Shown here: piece by piece, positions 18,115-25,448 of the stretch | Layout: each line of letters starts with the position of its first letter | Numbering within the stretch: position 1 is the stretch's first letter | NCBI GenBank assembly: GCA_002746155.1 | Contig: NVWF01000001.1 | Coordinates: 202,260 to 234,581 of the forward strand | Reading direction: 5' to 3' | DNA length: 32,322 nucleotides | DNA from: Gammaproteobacteria bacterium | GTDB lineage: Bacteria; Pseudomonadota; Gammaproteobacteria; Enterobacterales; GCA-2746155 | Program-made: the position numbers and the translations under genes | Notes under the pieces: model-generated | What the model was told of the DNA's origin: nothing | The model's input: the letters and a program-made list of their open reading frames with translations, nothing else | The model's database searches: none

Positions 18115-18756
18115 ATGAATAAGAGAAACAACACTATCCTTATAGTTGATACCAAAGCCGGCAATCTTTTTAGCTTAAATGCAGCCATAGAGCGACTTGG
18201 TTATAACACAGTTATTTTAGATAAACCTGATACTGAAAACGCTTTTATTAATCCAATCAGCAACCCTAGCATCAAATATGCAGGCATAGTAATTCCAGGC
18301 CAAGGCCGATTTGGTACCGTGCTCAAAAACATCAAAGCTAATGGATGGCAGGAATATCTTGAGCAGGCAAGACGTGAAAATATTCCCATGCTTGGGATCT
18401 GCGTTGGCATGCAAATTTTCTTTGAAGCTAGTGACGAAGATAAAGGCACTGTTGGATTTAGCTGGTTTAAGGGCAAGGCAGAGGCATTGGATTTTCCTAA
18501 AAAGCCCATGGTTGGATGGGCTAGTCTTGAAAGCAAACTCTGGCCAGAATCCGTCGTCTACTTTGTCAATAGCTTTGCAATTAAAGAGAGTGAATTCACC
18601 GTAGCAAGCACCACTTATGGTGTAGAATTTGTAGCTGGGATTAAACAAGGCAGTTTCACCGGTGTTCAGTTTCATCCAGAAAAATCGGCTGATGATGGCG
18701 CTGAAATAATCAGACAAGCCTTTACTCCATGCGATAACACGATGGGAGATTACTGA
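18115..18756 (+). CDS. hisH: Imidazole glycerol phosphate synthase glutaminase subunit HisH
   Basis: HisH releases ammonia from glutamine and channels it to HisF. It is a class I glutamine amidotransferase of 213 residues. The N-terminal DTKAGNLFSL matches the family start. The nucleophile is C96 in LGICVGMQ, and the triad is completed by H187 and E189 in QFHPEKS. hisF begins 2 bases after its stop, so the two subunits are made together. One other feature is an open frame of more than 160 codons on the opposite strand, a shadow with no support. Confidence 0.95.
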   Translation: MNKRNNTILIVDTKAGNLFSLNAAIERLGYNTVILDKPDTENAFINPISNPSIKYAGIVIPGQGRFGTVLKNIKANGWQEYLEQARRENIPMLGICVGMQIFFEASDEDKGTVGFSWFKGKAEALDFPKKPMVGWASLESKLWPESVVYFVNSFAIKESEFTVASTTYGVEFVAGIKQGSFTGVQFHPEKSADDGAEIIRQAFTPCDNTMGDY

Positions 18757-18758
18757 TC

Positions 18759-19529
18759 ATGAGTAGTATAAACACCTGTTCTTTACTACCAAGGATCATC
18801 GTCTGTCTTGATGTGGATAAGGGTAGAGTCGTTAAGGGTACCAATTTCAAACAACTTCGTGATATGGGCGATCCCATTGAACTTGCACTTCAATATCAAC
18901 AGCAAGGGGTTGATGAATTAGTGTTTCTCGATATTTCGGCGAGTAATGAAAATCGACCCACAGCGTTAAAACTTGTCTCTGAGATAGCGTCTAATTTATC
19001 CATTCCCTTCACCCTAGGTGGCGGGTTAAAAAAACTCGATGATGTGAAGGCTTTTCTCGATGCAGGAGCCGATAAGGTTGCACTTAATACCACCGCCCTC
19101 TTGAAGCCAGACATCATTAATCAAACAGCCCTCGCCTATGGCAGTCAATGTGTGGTTGTGGCCATTGATGTCAATAGGCAAGGTAATGAATTACCCATTT
19201 TCATTAACGGTGGACGTAAGCTTGTTGACAATAAATTTTTTGACTGGACAGCTGAAGTGGCAAATAGAGGAGCAGGTGAAATCTTATTAACAGCCATGCA
19301 CAGAGACGGTACGGGATTAGGTTTTGACACAGAATTAACTCGTCAAGTTAGCGAACAAGTTCCCATTCAGGTCATAGCCTCAGGAGGTGCTAAAAACGAG
19401 CAGCATTTTTTAGATGCCTTCAGACAAAAGGCTGATGCCTGTCTCGCTGCAGGTATGTTTCACTCTGGGCAATATACGGTTGGACAAGTAAAAAACTATT
19501 TATCAACTAACGGCATAAATGTCCGCTAG
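18759..19529 (+). CDS. hisF: Imidazole glycerol phosphate synthase cyclase subunit HisF
   Basis: HisF is a TIM barrel that turns PRFAR plus ammonia into imidazoleglycerol phosphate and AICAR. It has 256 residues. Aligned by motif to the Thermotoga enzyme, the catalytic aspartates are D18 (VCLDVD) and D137 (VVAIDVNR). The ammonia-gate residues R12, E53, K106 and E174 are all kept, so it should work with the adjacent HisH. One oddity is that the usual MDRDGT motif reads MHRDGT, with His at 181 while D183 is kept. Confidence 0.94.
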   Translation: MSSINTCSLLPRIIVCLDVDKGRVVKGTNFKQLRDMGDPIELALQYQQQGVDELVFLDISASNENRPTALKLVSEIASNLSIPFTLGGGLKKLDDVKAFLDAGADKVALNTTALLKPDIINQTALAYGSQCVVVAIDVNRQGNELPIFINGGRKLVDNKFFDWTAEVANRGAGEILLTAMHRDGTGLGFDTELTRQVSEQVPIQVIASGGAKNEQHFLDAFRQKADACLAAGMFHSGQYTVGQVKNYLSTNGINVR

Positions 19530-19574
19530 TTAAGTTATTTTTAAGTGATTAATTTATAAAAAAGGATTTAGAAA

Positions 19575-20810
19575 ATGATTATCCCATCAATTGATTTAAT
19601 GAATGGCAAGGCTGTTCAACTTAAGCAAGGACAAGAAAAAGTTCTCGAGCGAGAAGATGTGTTTGAACTGCTCAAAGAATTTTCAGTGTACGGCGAAGTG
19701 GCAATTATCGATCTTGATGCTGCTCTTGGTCAGGGATCGAATAAAGATTTGATCAAGCAGTTATTAAAGGTTCGATCTTGTCGCGTTGGCGGAGGCATAA
19801 GAGATTTAGAAACCGCTAAGGAGTATATCAAGGCTGGGGCAAGTAAAATCATCATCGGCACCAATTGTCGTGAAGACTGGGTGAAAAAAATAGCTAAACA
19901 GTATTTAATTTTTGCCATTGATGCCAAGGGTGACTACTGGGCAACAAGAGGCTGGAAAAAGACTGAGGCCATAAGGGTTGTTGATCTGATACCAGAGCTG
20001 TCAAAGAATTGCTGTGAATTTTTATATACCCAAGTTGAGAAGGAAGGATTATTACAAGGTATCGACAAGGTGAGGATTGAAGAAATTATCAAGGCCTCTT
20101 CTGTTCAGGTAACCATTGCTGGCGGAATCACCGATTTAAGTGATATCGAATGGTTTAGCAAAAGAGGTGCTAATGGCCAAATTGGTATGTCGATTTATAC
20201 CGGCAGACTTAGTCTAAATGATTGCTTTATGGCCCAGATTGATTTTGATAAGGCGCCACTTGTACCCACTCTGGTTCAGGATATTGATACAGGTAAGGTG
20301 TTGATGCTTGCCTATTCAAATCAACAGTCCCTCGCCCTTGCTCTCTCTCAACAAAAAGGTATTTATTGGAGCCGAAGTCGTGAAGAGATTTGGCAAAAAG
20401 GTTTAACGAGCGGCAATCAGCAAGCGTTAATTCTCGCTGATGTGGATTGTGACGGCGATAGCATTCTATTTAAAGTTAAGCAGCAGGGTAATGCCTGTCA
20501 CTTTGAACGCTACAGTTGTTTTGCAAGCCAAACCGCCGATTTTAGTTTATCGACTTTGAATCAATTACTCGAAAAAAGAAAGCAGCTGTTACCTGAGAAA
20601 TCCTTCACCAGTAAGCTTTTTAAATCTGCTGAATTTAGGGCTGAAAAGATTCGGGAGGAGGCCGAAGAGCTCATCGAAGCGAAAGATTTTGATGAGGTTC
20701 GTTGGGAAGCTGCCGATCTTATCTTCTTCGCCTTAACAGATGCCTTGGCAAAGGGTGTTCAGCTTGATGATATTGTCTGTGAACTTGGGAGTCGATTTAA
20801 TGATAACTAA
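19575..20810 (+). CDS. hisA: Trifunctional HisA-HisI-HisE fusion
   Basis: A 411-residue protein joining three pathway enzymes. Residues 1 to about 215 are HisA (ProFAR isomerase): D7 in PSIDLMNGK, VGGGIRDLETA, and D116 in FAIDAKGD. Residues about 218-325 are HisI (PR-AMP cyclohydrolase): DTGKVLMLAYSN, WSRSREEIWQKGLTSGN and zinc-type cysteines C292, C308 and C315. Residues about 340-411 are HisE (PR-ATP pyrophosphatase): EEAEELIEA and DEVRWEAADLIFFALTDAL. HisE, HisI and HisA act in this order on the early intermediates, so the fusion joins three successive steps. HisI-HisE fusions are common; joining both to HisA is not. The HisA barrel has E147-G where most bacteria have Asp-Gly. A ribosome site AAAGGA precedes the ATG. 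The stop overlaps hisD. Confidence 0.92.
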   Translation: MIIPSIDLMNGKAVQLKQGQEKVLEREDVFELLKEFSVYGEVAIIDLDAALGQGSNKDLIKQLLKVRSCRVGGGIRDLETAKEYIKAGASKIIIGTNCREDWVKKIAKQYLIFAIDAKGDYWATRGWKKTEAIRVVDLIPELSKNCCEFLYTQVEKEGLLQGIDKVRIEEIIKASSVQVTIAGGITDLSDIEWFSKRGANGQIGMSIYTGRLSLNDCFMAQIDFDKAPLVPTLVQDIDTGKVLMLAYSNQQSLALALSQQKGIYWSRSREEIWQKGLTSGNQQALILADVDCDGDSILFKVKQQGNACHFERYSCFASQTADFSLSTLNQLLEKRKQLLPEKSFTSKLFKSAEFRAEKIREEAEELIEAKDFDEVRWEAADLIFFALTDALAKGVQLDDIVCELGSRFNDN

Positions 20811-22002
20811 AGCTGCCGACTGGCTAAGAATTCCCTTAGGCCCATCAGATGGCGTGAGAACCATGGTGACTGGAATGTTAAAACGTGTTCAAGATGAAGG
20901 TGACTTGGTCATCGACCAGCTAGCGCTAGAGTTTGACAATGTTAAACCAACCCTTATCACCTTAAAACCCTTCGAAGAATATAATCTTGATAATGAATTG
21001 GCTGATTCTATCCTTATCGCCCACAAGAGAATAGAAGCCTTCGCTAAATTTCAGCTAGGTGGTGTTAAAAGCCATAGTTATCGTGATGAATATGGTACTT
21101 TTGGTCAAAACATCTCAGCCATTGAGAAGATTGGCGCTTATATTCCTGGAGGTCGTTACCCTCTAATATCCACAGCCTTAATGACTTTGATACCCGCCAA
21201 GGTAGCAGGTTCTAAGACCAGAATTGCCTGCTCTCCTTCGGTAAATCCAGCGCTACTTGCCGCAGCATCATTAGCGGGTGCGACAAGATTCATCCAACTA
21301 GGCGGCGTTCAGGCCATAGCAGCGCTTGCCTATGGATATCAAAACACCCCTGGCGTTGATCTCATAGTAGGACCTGGAAATATCTGGGTGAATGAGGCAA
21401 AAAAGCAGCTGCAATGCATTGTAAAAATTGACGGTCTCGCGGGACCCAGTGAATTATTGGCACTGTGTGATGGTGATCAACCCCTTGAGTGGTTAGCACT
21501 TGATGCCCTAGCTCAGGCAGAGCACGATCCCTTTGCTTGCTCTTTAATAGTCAGTGAAAATCAAGACTGGTTATGCAGGCTTGATCGTTATCTAGAAAAC
21601 AATAAGCAATTTTCTAATCTCGTTAAAGCGAATCAAATTCAGTTGATAAAAACTGAATCGGTTGAGCAATCAATTGAGTTTTCTGAATCTTACGCTCCAG
21701 AGCACTTAATGCTTTGTCATGATGGCATAGAGGAAAAGGATCTCAGTAACTACGGCTCACTGTTTGTTGGCGCAAATTCAGCTGTTGCTCTTGGCGATTA
21801 TATTACTGGCCCAAACCACACCCTCCCGACCCTTGGATCTGCAAGACAAACAGGCGGTTTAAGCGTTAATACCTTCTTAAGAATTCAGACGATTCAAAAA
21901 GTTAATGATGTAGGAAGAAAGGTCTTGTCAAAATCGGCCATGCCACTTGCCAAGGCCGAAGGTCTGATGAGTCACTATGAAAGTTTAAAGATTAGGAGTT
22001 AG
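20800..22002 (+). CDS. hisD: Histidinol dehydrogenase HisD
   Basis: HisD oxidises histidinol to histidine in two NAD-dependent steps. Starting at ATG 20800, inside the end of the HisA-I-E gene, the protein has 400 residues, shorter than the E. coli enzyme (434), mainly at the N terminus. The more upstream in-frame ATG at 20740 would add 20 residues with no family match. Zinc and catalytic residues are present: Q239 and H242 in AQAEHDP, E301-H302 in YAPEHL, D333 in GDYITGPNH, and H392 in AEGLMSHYESL. It is the last gene of the operon instead of second as in enterics, and it is convergent with fur. No clear terminator hairpin was seen in the 26-base gap. Confidence 0.94.
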   Translation: MITKAADWLRIPLGPSDGVRTMVTGMLKRVQDEGDLVIDQLALEFDNVKPTLITLKPFEEYNLDNELADSILIAHKRIEAFAKFQLGGVKSHSYRDEYGTFGQNISAIEKIGAYIPGGRYPLISTALMTLIPAKVAGSKTRIACSPSVNPALLAAASLAGATRFIQLGGVQAIAALAYGYQNTPGVDLIVGPGNIWVNEAKKQLQCIVKIDGLAGPSELLALCDGDQPLEWLALDALAQAEHDPFACSLIVSENQDWLCRLDRYLENNKQFSNLVKANQIQLIKTESVEQSIEFSESYAPEHLMLCHDGIEEKDLSNYGSLFVGANSAVALGDYITGPNHTLPTLGSARQTGGLSVNTFLRIQTIQKVNDVGRKVLSKSAMPLAKAEGLMSHYESLKIRS

Positions 22003-22028
22003 TACTTACTATTGATATTAGCTATTAA

Positions 22029-22436
22029 CTACTGGCAGCTGGGACACTTACCATAAAGGTAAAGGGAATGATCGGTAAGTGTAAAGCCTCTAGACTTAGC
22101 TAATTGAATTTGGCGCTCCTCGATGACTTCGTCTTGAAATTCTTCGACTTTGCCACAAGAAACACAAACAAGGTGGTCATGATGCTCACCTGATTCGAGT
22201 TCAAACACACTATGATTGCCTTCAAAATGATGGCGTGTGACGATCTCAGCAGCTTCAAATTGAGTCAAAACTCGGTAGACGGTGGCAAGCCCTACTTCTT
22301 CATCAGCAGCTAATAATAACTTATAGACTTCTTCAGCACTGATATGTCTTTTTTCACAGCTTTCGAGAATTTGAAGGATTTTTACCCTCGGATGGGTAAT
22401 TTTTAACCCTGCTTTTTTCAATTGACTATTTTCCAA
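22029..22436 (-). CDS. fur: Ferric uptake regulator Fur
   Basis: Fur is a dimeric metal-dependent repressor of iron-uptake genes. It has 135 residues. The N-terminal winged helix has the recognition region VGLATVYRVLTQFE (about 48-61). The dimerisation domain carries the metal site HHDH (85-88) and two structural zinc pairs, C91/C94 and C131/C134. The start is a TTG: a strong GGAGG lies 8 bases before it, the protein then opens ENSQLKKAGLKITHPRVKIL as in other Fur proteins, and no ATG fits. The weak start codon may lower expression. It is divergent from bamE. Confidence 0.95.
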   Translation of the reverse strand: MENSQLKKAGLKITHPRVKILQILESCEKRHISAEEVYKLLLAADEEVGLATVYRVLTQFEAAEIVTRHHFEGNHSVFELESGEHHDHLVCVSCGKVEEFQDEVIEERQIQLAKSRGFTLTDHSLYLYGKCPSCQ

Positions 22437-22483
22437 AAGGTAAACCTCCGTTATTATCTCTGTCTGAGGAACTCAAACTGATA

Positions 22484-22489
22484 TATAAT
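22484..22489 (+). promoter_or_regulatory. Candidate -10 box for bamE
   Basis: A perfect TATAAT stands 65 bases before the bamE ATG in the fur-bamE gap. The hexamer 17 bases upstream is not a good -35 match, so only the -10 element is clear. The bamE ATG itself has an AAGAGG ribosome site 6 bases away. No certain Fur box was recognised in this gap. Confidence 0.45.
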
Positions 22490-22554
22490 GTCTCATTAGT
22501 TCACTCTCATCTAGTCTAACACAAGCTAATCATACAGGTACAAAGAGGTTTTTA

Positions 22555-22905
22555 ATGTTCAAGTTGTTAAATGTAGTAATATTTTCACTTTTATTAAGTG
22601 GTTGTTCAGTTGTAGATATGTTGATCTATAAGGTCAGTAAGCAGCAGGGAAATATAACCGAACAAAAACATGTGGATAAACTAGAAATAGGCATGACCAA
22701 AGAACAGGTCAAATTTCTGATAGGAACTCCCATGTCAGTGCATAGTTTTGACCATGATAGATGGGATTATATTTATACTTTCCAAGCGGCCAACCTTGAA
22801 CCAACCAGAAATAATTTAACCGTTTATTTTGAAAACAACAAGTTAACAAAAATTGAAGGTGAGGCGCTTGTAAAGAAAGGTAAGCTTACGAAAGAGTCTT
22901 CTTAG
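22555..22905 (+). CDS. bamE: Outer membrane assembly lipoprotein BamE
   Basis: BamE (SmpA/OmlA) is a small lipoprotein of the BAM complex, which folds beta-barrel proteins into the outer membrane. It has 116 residues. The signal peptide ends with lipobox LLSGC and C17 as the lipidated residue. The family core is present: KLEIGMTKEQVKFLIGTPMS (about 43-62), HDRWDYIYTF and the strand NLTVYFENNKLTKIEG. The last 20 bases overlap the convergent rnfH gene. Confidence 0.95.
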   Translation: MFKLLNVVIFSLLLSGCSVVDMLIYKVSKQQGNITEQKHVDKLEIGMTKEQVKFLIGTPMSVHSFDHDRWDYIYTFQAANLEPTRNNLTVYFENNKLTKIEGEALVKKGKLTKESS

Positions 22906-23206
22906 TAGCCGCCTTAGCAGCCATCTTTGCTGCCGCCATTTCAGCAGCCCGTCTCTTGCGGATCTCCTTAGGATCAGCCAACAGCGGCCGGTAGATCTCT
23001 ACCCTATCTCCAGCCTTAAGCTTGTAGTCATTGTCACAAGCTTTGCTGAAGATCCCTAACTTCGCCACTTGGAGGTTAATTTCTGGATACTCATCTACAA
23101 TTCCAGATAAACGAACGGCCTCGATGGCTGTACAATCCTTATCAACCTGTAGGATTAATAAAGTTTGTTTGTCAGGTTGTGCGTAGGCGATTTCAACATC
23201 AATCAT
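22886..23206 (-). CDS. rnfH: RnfH/RatB ubiquitin-like family protein
   Basis: A 106-residue protein of the RnfH (UPF0125, RatB) family, a beta-grasp fold often linked to ratA. It begins IDVEIAYAQPDKQTLLILQV and ends the domain with GDRVEIYRPLLADPKEIRKRRA, the most conserved part of the family. The C-terminal 20 residues are an Ala/Lys-rich tail. It is 30 bases downstream of ratA on the same strand and overlaps the end of bamE. The biochemical role is not settled. Confidence 0.9.
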   Translation of the reverse strand: MIDVEIAYAQPDKQTLLILQVDKDCTAIEAVRLSGIVDEYPEINLQVAKLGIFSKACDNDYKLKAGDRVEIYRPLLADPKEIRKRRAAEMAAAKMAAKAATKKTLS

Positions 23207-23236
23207 TTGTTTATTACCTTATTACCTTAGTTCAAG

Positions 23237-23671
23237 TTAACTAGCATAAACCACCTGGGCCCGAGTCACGAAGGAATCGACCAGCTTTGTAACAAGGTTA
23301 TTAAATAATCCACTAAAAGCAACAGCCGCAAGTTTACTACTAAATTTAAAACTTAACTCGAGTTCAACCTTACAGGCCACATCATTTAGCGCTTTAAATG
23401 TCCATTTACCATGTAGATATTCAAAAGGACCGTCTTGTAATTCTATGGCAATCGACTGGCCAGTGAGCAGAGTATTTCTAGTGGTAAAGGTTTGAGCAAC
23501 GGGCCCTTTTTTAAGCTCCATCATCCCCACCATTAATTCATCCGTCTGTTCAATGACTTGAGAGGATACGCAGCCTGGGAGAAACTCAGAATATCGAGCA
23601 ACATCATTGACTAAATTAAACATTTGTAATGCACTAAAATTTACCAAAGCGCTACGTTCTACATCTGCCAT
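23237..23671 (-). CDS. ratA: RatA (PasT) START-like protein
   Basis: A 144-residue member of the polyketide cyclase/START family (COQ10-like). It was reported in E. coli both as a ribosome-association inhibitor (RatA) and as a persistence/respiration factor (PasT), so its job is debated. Characteristic segments are the opening helix SALVNFSALQMFNLVNDVARYSEFLPGC (about 7-34) and the mid-strand RNTLL with GPFEYLHGKWTFKAL. It is divergent from smpB, a standard arrangement. Confidence 0.92.
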   Translation of the reverse strand: MADVERSALVNFSALQMFNLVNDVARYSEFLPGCVSSQVIEQTDELMVGMMELKKGPVAQTFTTRNTLLTGQSIAIELQDGPFEYLHGKWTFKALNDVACKVELELSFKFSSKLAAVAFSGLFNNLVTKLVDSFVTRAQVVYAS

Positions 23672-23748
23672 CTTGTTTAAAACTTCCTTTTTACTGGTAT
23701 TTTCATTCTAGCATACACATTCGTGAGATCAGTCAGTATAATTAACCC

Positions 23749-24222
23749 ATGTCAAAAATTAAAAAACAAAAGCCATCAAGCACTATCGCTTTAAACAAGC
23801 GAGCTAAATTCGACTATTTTCTTGAAGATCGAATTGAGGCAGGTATGGTATTGCAAGGTTGGGAAGTAAAAAGTCTGAGATTAGGCAAGGCAAACCTGGC
23901 TGAAAGTTACGTATTTATTAAAAACCATGAAGTTTGGATATCAGGCTGCACTATTGTGCCCTTGTCCACTTCAACCAGTCATATACAAACGGAAGGAACC
24001 AGAGTCCGCAAGCTATTACTCCATAGTCAGGAAATTGCTCGGTTATTAGGAGCAGTAGAACGAAAGGGCTATACTTTAGTTGCAACGGCCCTCTATTGGA
24101 GCAAGAATAAAGTTAAATGTGAGATAGCCCTCGCCAAGGGTAAGAAAGAATTCGATAAACGAGCTACAATGAAAGAGAGAGATTGGAATAGAGATAAATC
24201 CAGAATATTAAAAGGCGGTTAA
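23749..24222 (+). CDS. smpB: SsrA-binding protein SmpB
   Basis: SmpB binds the tRNA-like domain of tmRNA and fits it into stalled ribosomes for trans-translation. It has 157 residues. Family regions are present: YFLEDRIEAGMVLQGWEVKS (about 24-43), GKANLAESYVFI, and the basic C-terminal tail with KGKKEFDKRATMKERDW, which mimics an anticodon in the mRNA channel. Its partner RNA gene ssrA lies 700 bases downstream. Confidence 0.97.
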   Translation: MSKIKKQKPSSTIALNKRAKFDYFLEDRIEAGMVLQGWEVKSLRLGKANLAESYVFIKNHEVWISGCTIVPLSTSTSHIQTEGTRVRKLLLHSQEIARLLGAVERKGYTLVATALYWSKNKVKCEIALAKGKKEFDKRATMKERDWNRDKSRILKGG

Positions 24223-24235
24223 TTGGAGAGCTATT

Positions 24236-24895
24236 ATGTTAAATATCAAATACAGACTAAAAGTTATTACACTTAGTATTTTAAGCCTAGGCTTATTTTC
24301 GCTAACTATGGCAACCTTATCAGCTGATGACAGTGGATTAAAATCAGTCACTGATATGAGAAAGCTACAAACCTCTTTGAAGGATGGTGCAAATTTAGCC
24401 TCCTACAAATCATTCATCCTAGAGCCAGTAACAGCTACTTTTAAAGAGGGTTGGGTCAAAAACTATAATAAAGACCAAAGATCTCTGTCTCATAAAATGA
24501 AAGATGATGATGTTATTGAGGTAAAGGGACGTCTTGAAAAACAATTTCAAATTTCTTTTGCTAAATATCTAACTAAAAAGGCGAATTTAACGGAGGTCAA
24601 AAAAGCTGGAGAAAAGACTCTTCGCCTTAAACCTGTGATCAGTAAATTGGTGATCAATGCCCCTGATATTCAAGGAGCAACATCACGTGTTCTGATGGTG
24701 CAAACTGTGGGCAAAGCGACATTAGACTTAGAGATTTATGATGCAACTTCGAACGAGCTTTTAGGCAAAATTAGTAGCAACAGAAAGACTCGAGAATATC
24801 ATGAAATGAGAAGAACAGACCGCGTGTTCAATAAATCAGAGTTTATTCAAGTATATAATTCTTGGGCGAGGGATTACATTGCCTTAGCAAAGTAA
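24236..24895 (+). CDS. Exported DUF3313-like protein
   Basis: A 219-residue protein with an N-terminal signal sequence (hydrophobic about 9-28, probable cleavage near ALSA-like residues 27-30) and no lipobox Cys. The mature part resembles the DUF3313 family: LASYKSFILEPVTATFKEGW near 54-73, a central region TLRLKPVISKLVIN, and a C-terminal ATLDLEIYDATSNELLGKI strand pair. The role of that family is unknown; many members are envelope lipoproteins. It starts 13 bases after smpB and is probably co-transcribed. Its stop codon sits just before the ssrA promoter. Confidence 0.65.
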   Translation: MLNIKYRLKVITLSILSLGLFSLTMATLSADDSGLKSVTDMRKLQTSLKDGANLASYKSFILEPVTATFKEGWVKNYNKDQRSLSHKMKDDDVIEVKGRLEKQFQISFAKYLTKKANLTEVKKAGEKTLRLKPVISKLVINAPDIQGATSRVLMVQTVGKATLDLEIYDATSNELLGKISSNRKTREYHEMRRTDRVFNKSEFIQVYNSWARDYIALAK

Positions 24896-24897
24896 GT

Positions 24898-24903
24898 TAT
24901 AAT
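24898..24903 (+). promoter_or_regulatory. Candidate -10 box of ssrA
   Basis: A perfect TATAAT ends 16 bases before the mature tmRNA 5' end, right after the stop codon of the DUF3313-like gene. Transcription would begin about 10 bases before the RNase P cleavage point, as expected for tmRNA. No good -35 hexamer is visible at the standard distance. Confidence 0.55.
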
Positions 24904-24919
24904 TGACACTTAACACCTT

Positions 24920-25282
24920 GGGGACGACATGGCTTCGACGTGGATTACAAAGCTTTAGGTGCATGCAGAGGCACAGCATACCTCTTAAATCCAACTGTAA
25001 AACTTTTAGTTGCCAACGACGACAACTACGCTCTAGCTGCTTAATACCCAGCCTTAGAGCCTTCTGCCCGGACAGTGCTTGTACTGCTGGAAATCAGGAG
25101 TCATCCTAACAAGCTCGTGATGAAGCTGATTTCGGGGTGGATTCATTAAAAATTACTGAGATCGTCTTTCGCATTCCCTGTCTGTTGGGTAGCGGATTGA
25201 TTAAATCTAAAGACAGAATAAGCATGTAGATCCAGAAGTGGAGAATTTGCGGACGCGGGTTCGATTCCCGCCGTCTCCACCA
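24920..25282 (+). ncRNA. ssrA: tmRNA (transfer-messenger RNA)
   Basis: A one-piece tmRNA of 363 bases. The 5' end GGGGAC pairs with GTCTCC near the 3' end (25273-25278, one G-T pair), followed by an A and encoded CCA. The T arm GGGTTCGATTCCCGCC is intact. The tag frame runs from GCC at 25012 to TAA at 25042-25044 and encodes ANDDNYALAA, ending in the Leu-Ala-Ala degron for ClpXP. It rescues stalled ribosomes with SmpB, encoded just upstream. Its 3' end is the boundary with the mobile region. Confidence 0.97.
25262..25282 (+). other. Probable attachment site (attL) at the ssrA 3' end
   Basis: The T-arm and acceptor-stem end of ssrA is a classic attachment site for P4-type integrases, and one such gene starts 167 bases further on, transcribed away from ssrA. 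The element preserves a functional ssrA 3' end. A second copy of this sequence, expected at the far end of the element, was not found in the window, so the core length and the element's right end are unknown. Confidence 0.65.
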
Positions 25283-25308
25283 AAATATGATTCTAAGAGA
25301 GTCCAAGA

Positions 25309-25351
25309 AAGCCTGTAAAGCCAACAAATTCACGCTTTATAGGCTTTTTTT
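25309..25351 (+). terminator. Rho-independent terminator after ssrA
   Basis: AAGCCTGTAAAG (25309-25320) pairs over 12 positions (one G-T) with CTTTATAGGCTT (25335-25346) around a 14-base loop, followed by T to 25351. It ends ssrA transcription before the integrase gene. If attL is inside ssrA, this terminator belongs to the inserted DNA. Confidence 0.85.
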
Positions 25352-25394
25352 ATGCCTATTACATCCTAATCATACCTATTGAATCCCACTTTTA

Positions 25395-25446
25395 TAGTAG
25401 TACTAATTGTAGTACCATAGAAATACTTTACTTATTGGTACTACTA
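25395..25446. promoter_or_regulatory. Triple GTAGTAC operator-like repeats before the integrase
   Basis: The 7-mer GTAGTAC occurs at 25397-25403 and 25409-25415 (12-base phase), and its inverse GTACTAC is at 25438-25444. Extended arms TAGTAGTAC/GTACTACTA and GTAGTACCA/TGGTACTAC are perfect inverted repeats. The last copy ends 4 bases before the integrase ATG, where a ribosome site would be. They are likely binding sites for a repressor or excisionase controlling integrase expression. The binder is not known. Confidence 0.6.
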
Positions 25447-25448
25447 AA

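Noticed and set aside
18201-18717. Long minus-strand open frames (111 and 166 codons) inside hisH
   Set aside because: They lie wholly within a well-supported hisH and have no family motif or ribosome site.
24903-25333. Open frames on both strands across the tmRNA
   Set aside because: The region is explained by ssrA structure; the only real reading frame is the ten-residue tag.
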